A DNA stretch of 24,550 bases. It comes from an uncultured Erysipelotrichaceae bacterium. Lineage in GTDB: Bacteria > Bacillota_I > Bacilli_A > Erysipelotrichales > Erysipelotrichaceae. Of this stretch, positions 24,071 through 24,550 are shown piece after piece. Below the pieces are notes generated by a model that was not told where the DNA came from, did not search any database, and saw only the letters and a list, made by a program, of their open reading frames with translations. Position 1 is the first letter of the stretch, and every line of letters starts with the position of its first letter. The position numbers were made by a program, and so were the translations under genes. The DNA is taken from assembly GCA_946621045.1 (NCBI GenBank), contig CAMOOA010000006.1, forward strand, positions 1 to 24,550. Reading direction: 5' to 3'.

Positions 24071-24550
24071 ATGGGAAGGAAAATAATTTCGTTAGGAACA
24101 CTGTTATCTGTTTTAACCGCACTGCTGAGCGGATGCGGCACTGCACAACCATCGTCACAGGATACAATACAGACAACAGAACAGCCTGCCGTACAGGAGA
24201 CAAAAGAACCCGCTTCTGTAATTCATACGGATGGCACGGATGACTTTACTGCTTCTCTGATCCGCTTTATTGAGGAAAACGGTTATAAGGACAAAAACTA
24301 CATCATTTCTCCGGCATCCTTCCGTGCTGCCCTTGCGCTTGCGTCCGCAGGCGCAGACAGTAACACAAAGGAAGAACTTCTTTCCGCGATGGGCTTTAAC
24401 AATATGGAGGAACTGAACCGGTGGTATTCCTCCGTTACCGCATCGGAAGACCGTTTTAACCAATGGTTAAAGGATGACATTGCGGACTATGAAAAATACA
24501 GGAAGGAATACGATAAATACGGCACAGCACCGGACGGTGCGTTCAGCCTT
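24071..24550 (+). CDS. Lipoprotein serpin (partial, 3' end outside window)
   Basis: The first 160 codons of a membrane-anchored serpin, a suicide inhibitor of serine or cysteine proteases. The signal peptide MGRKIISLGT...LLSGC has the lipobox cysteine at residue 22. After a Thr/Gln-rich linker the serpin core starts with NYIISPASFRAALALASAGA and NTKEELLSAMGF, the typical N-terminal helices A-C. The reactive-centre loop lies outside the window, so the target protease cannot be guessed. AAAAGGAGATC precedes the ATG at the proper distance. A longer overlapping frame starting at 24025 is a shadow. Confidence 0.88.
   Translation, partial: MGRKIISLGTLLSVLTALLSGCGTAQPSSQDTIQTTEQPAVQETKEPASVIHTDGTDDFTASLIRFIEENGYKDKNYIISPASFRAALALASAGADSNTKEELLSAMGFNNMEELNRWYSSVTASEDRFNQWLKDDIADYEKYRKEYDKYGTAPDGAFSL

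Noticed and set aside
1..24550. CRISPR array, prophage or integrative element
   Set aside because: There are no regularly spaced repeats, no integrase, capsid or relaxase genes, and no duplicated tRNA 3' end that would mark an attachment site.

Overview
The window looks like chromosomal DNA of a low-to-mid GC Gram-positive anaerobe (Bacillota, perhaps Erysipelotrichia or Clostridia). The reasons are strong AGGAGG-type ribosome sites, lipoboxes on the secreted proteins, an SNF2-SWIM helicase, a 2-amino-thiazoline-4-carboxylate hydrolase-like protein and a lipoprotein serpin. The lineage is an inference. I see no rRNA, CRISPR array, prophage or intact insertion sequence.

Left part (1-7187, minus strand): a Wadjet anti-plasmid/anti-phage operon in the order jetD-jetA-jetB-jetC. 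Its genes overlap by 8 nt, overlap by 4 nt, or are 1 nt apart. JetC is an SMC-type coiled-coil ATPase that runs off the left edge. JetA (DUF5716-like) and JetB (DUF6063-like) would be the kleisin and winged-helix parts of the loop-extruding complex. JetD carries a Toprim nuclease core. Just upstream lies a degraded IS66-type transposase start.

7401-10007 (minus): a small lipoprotein, an M20-family amidohydrolase and a ferritin-like diiron protein, each with its own ribosome site.

10191-12478 (minus): an accessory stretch of small, mostly unknown genes. Its core is an unusually tight unit in which a small XRE regulator is followed 7 nt later by tRNA-Gln(UUG), then 5 nt later by tRNA-Thr(UGU), then 29 nt later by an unknown 222-aa protein. 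Upstream are a 140-aa unknown protein, a 20-codon remnant of a gene that survives intact at 22275-22472, and a stand-alone HIRAN-domain protein. The HIRAN gene is divergent from the large SNF2-SWIM helicase at 12636-15887 (+), which ends at a clear terminator.

15983-20012: a 2-amino-thiazoline-4-carboxylate hydrolase-like protein with an upstream membrane protein (minus), a lipoprotein SGNH/CE2-like esterase (minus), and a divergent acyltransferase-fold protein of the condensation/alcohol-acetyltransferase type (+).

20149-22472 (minus): a glycine-zipper membrane protein, an SseB-like protein translationally coupled to an 85-aa partner, and a 65-aa protein. 22690-24550 (+): an unknown 95-aa protein, a 215-aa protein with two Nif11-like repeats flanking a charged helix, and the start of a lipoprotein serpin cut by the right edge.

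The most notable items are the Wadjet operon, the regulator-tRNA-tRNA-ORF unit, the split HIRAN/SNF2 neighbourhood and the duplicated Nif11-like protein.
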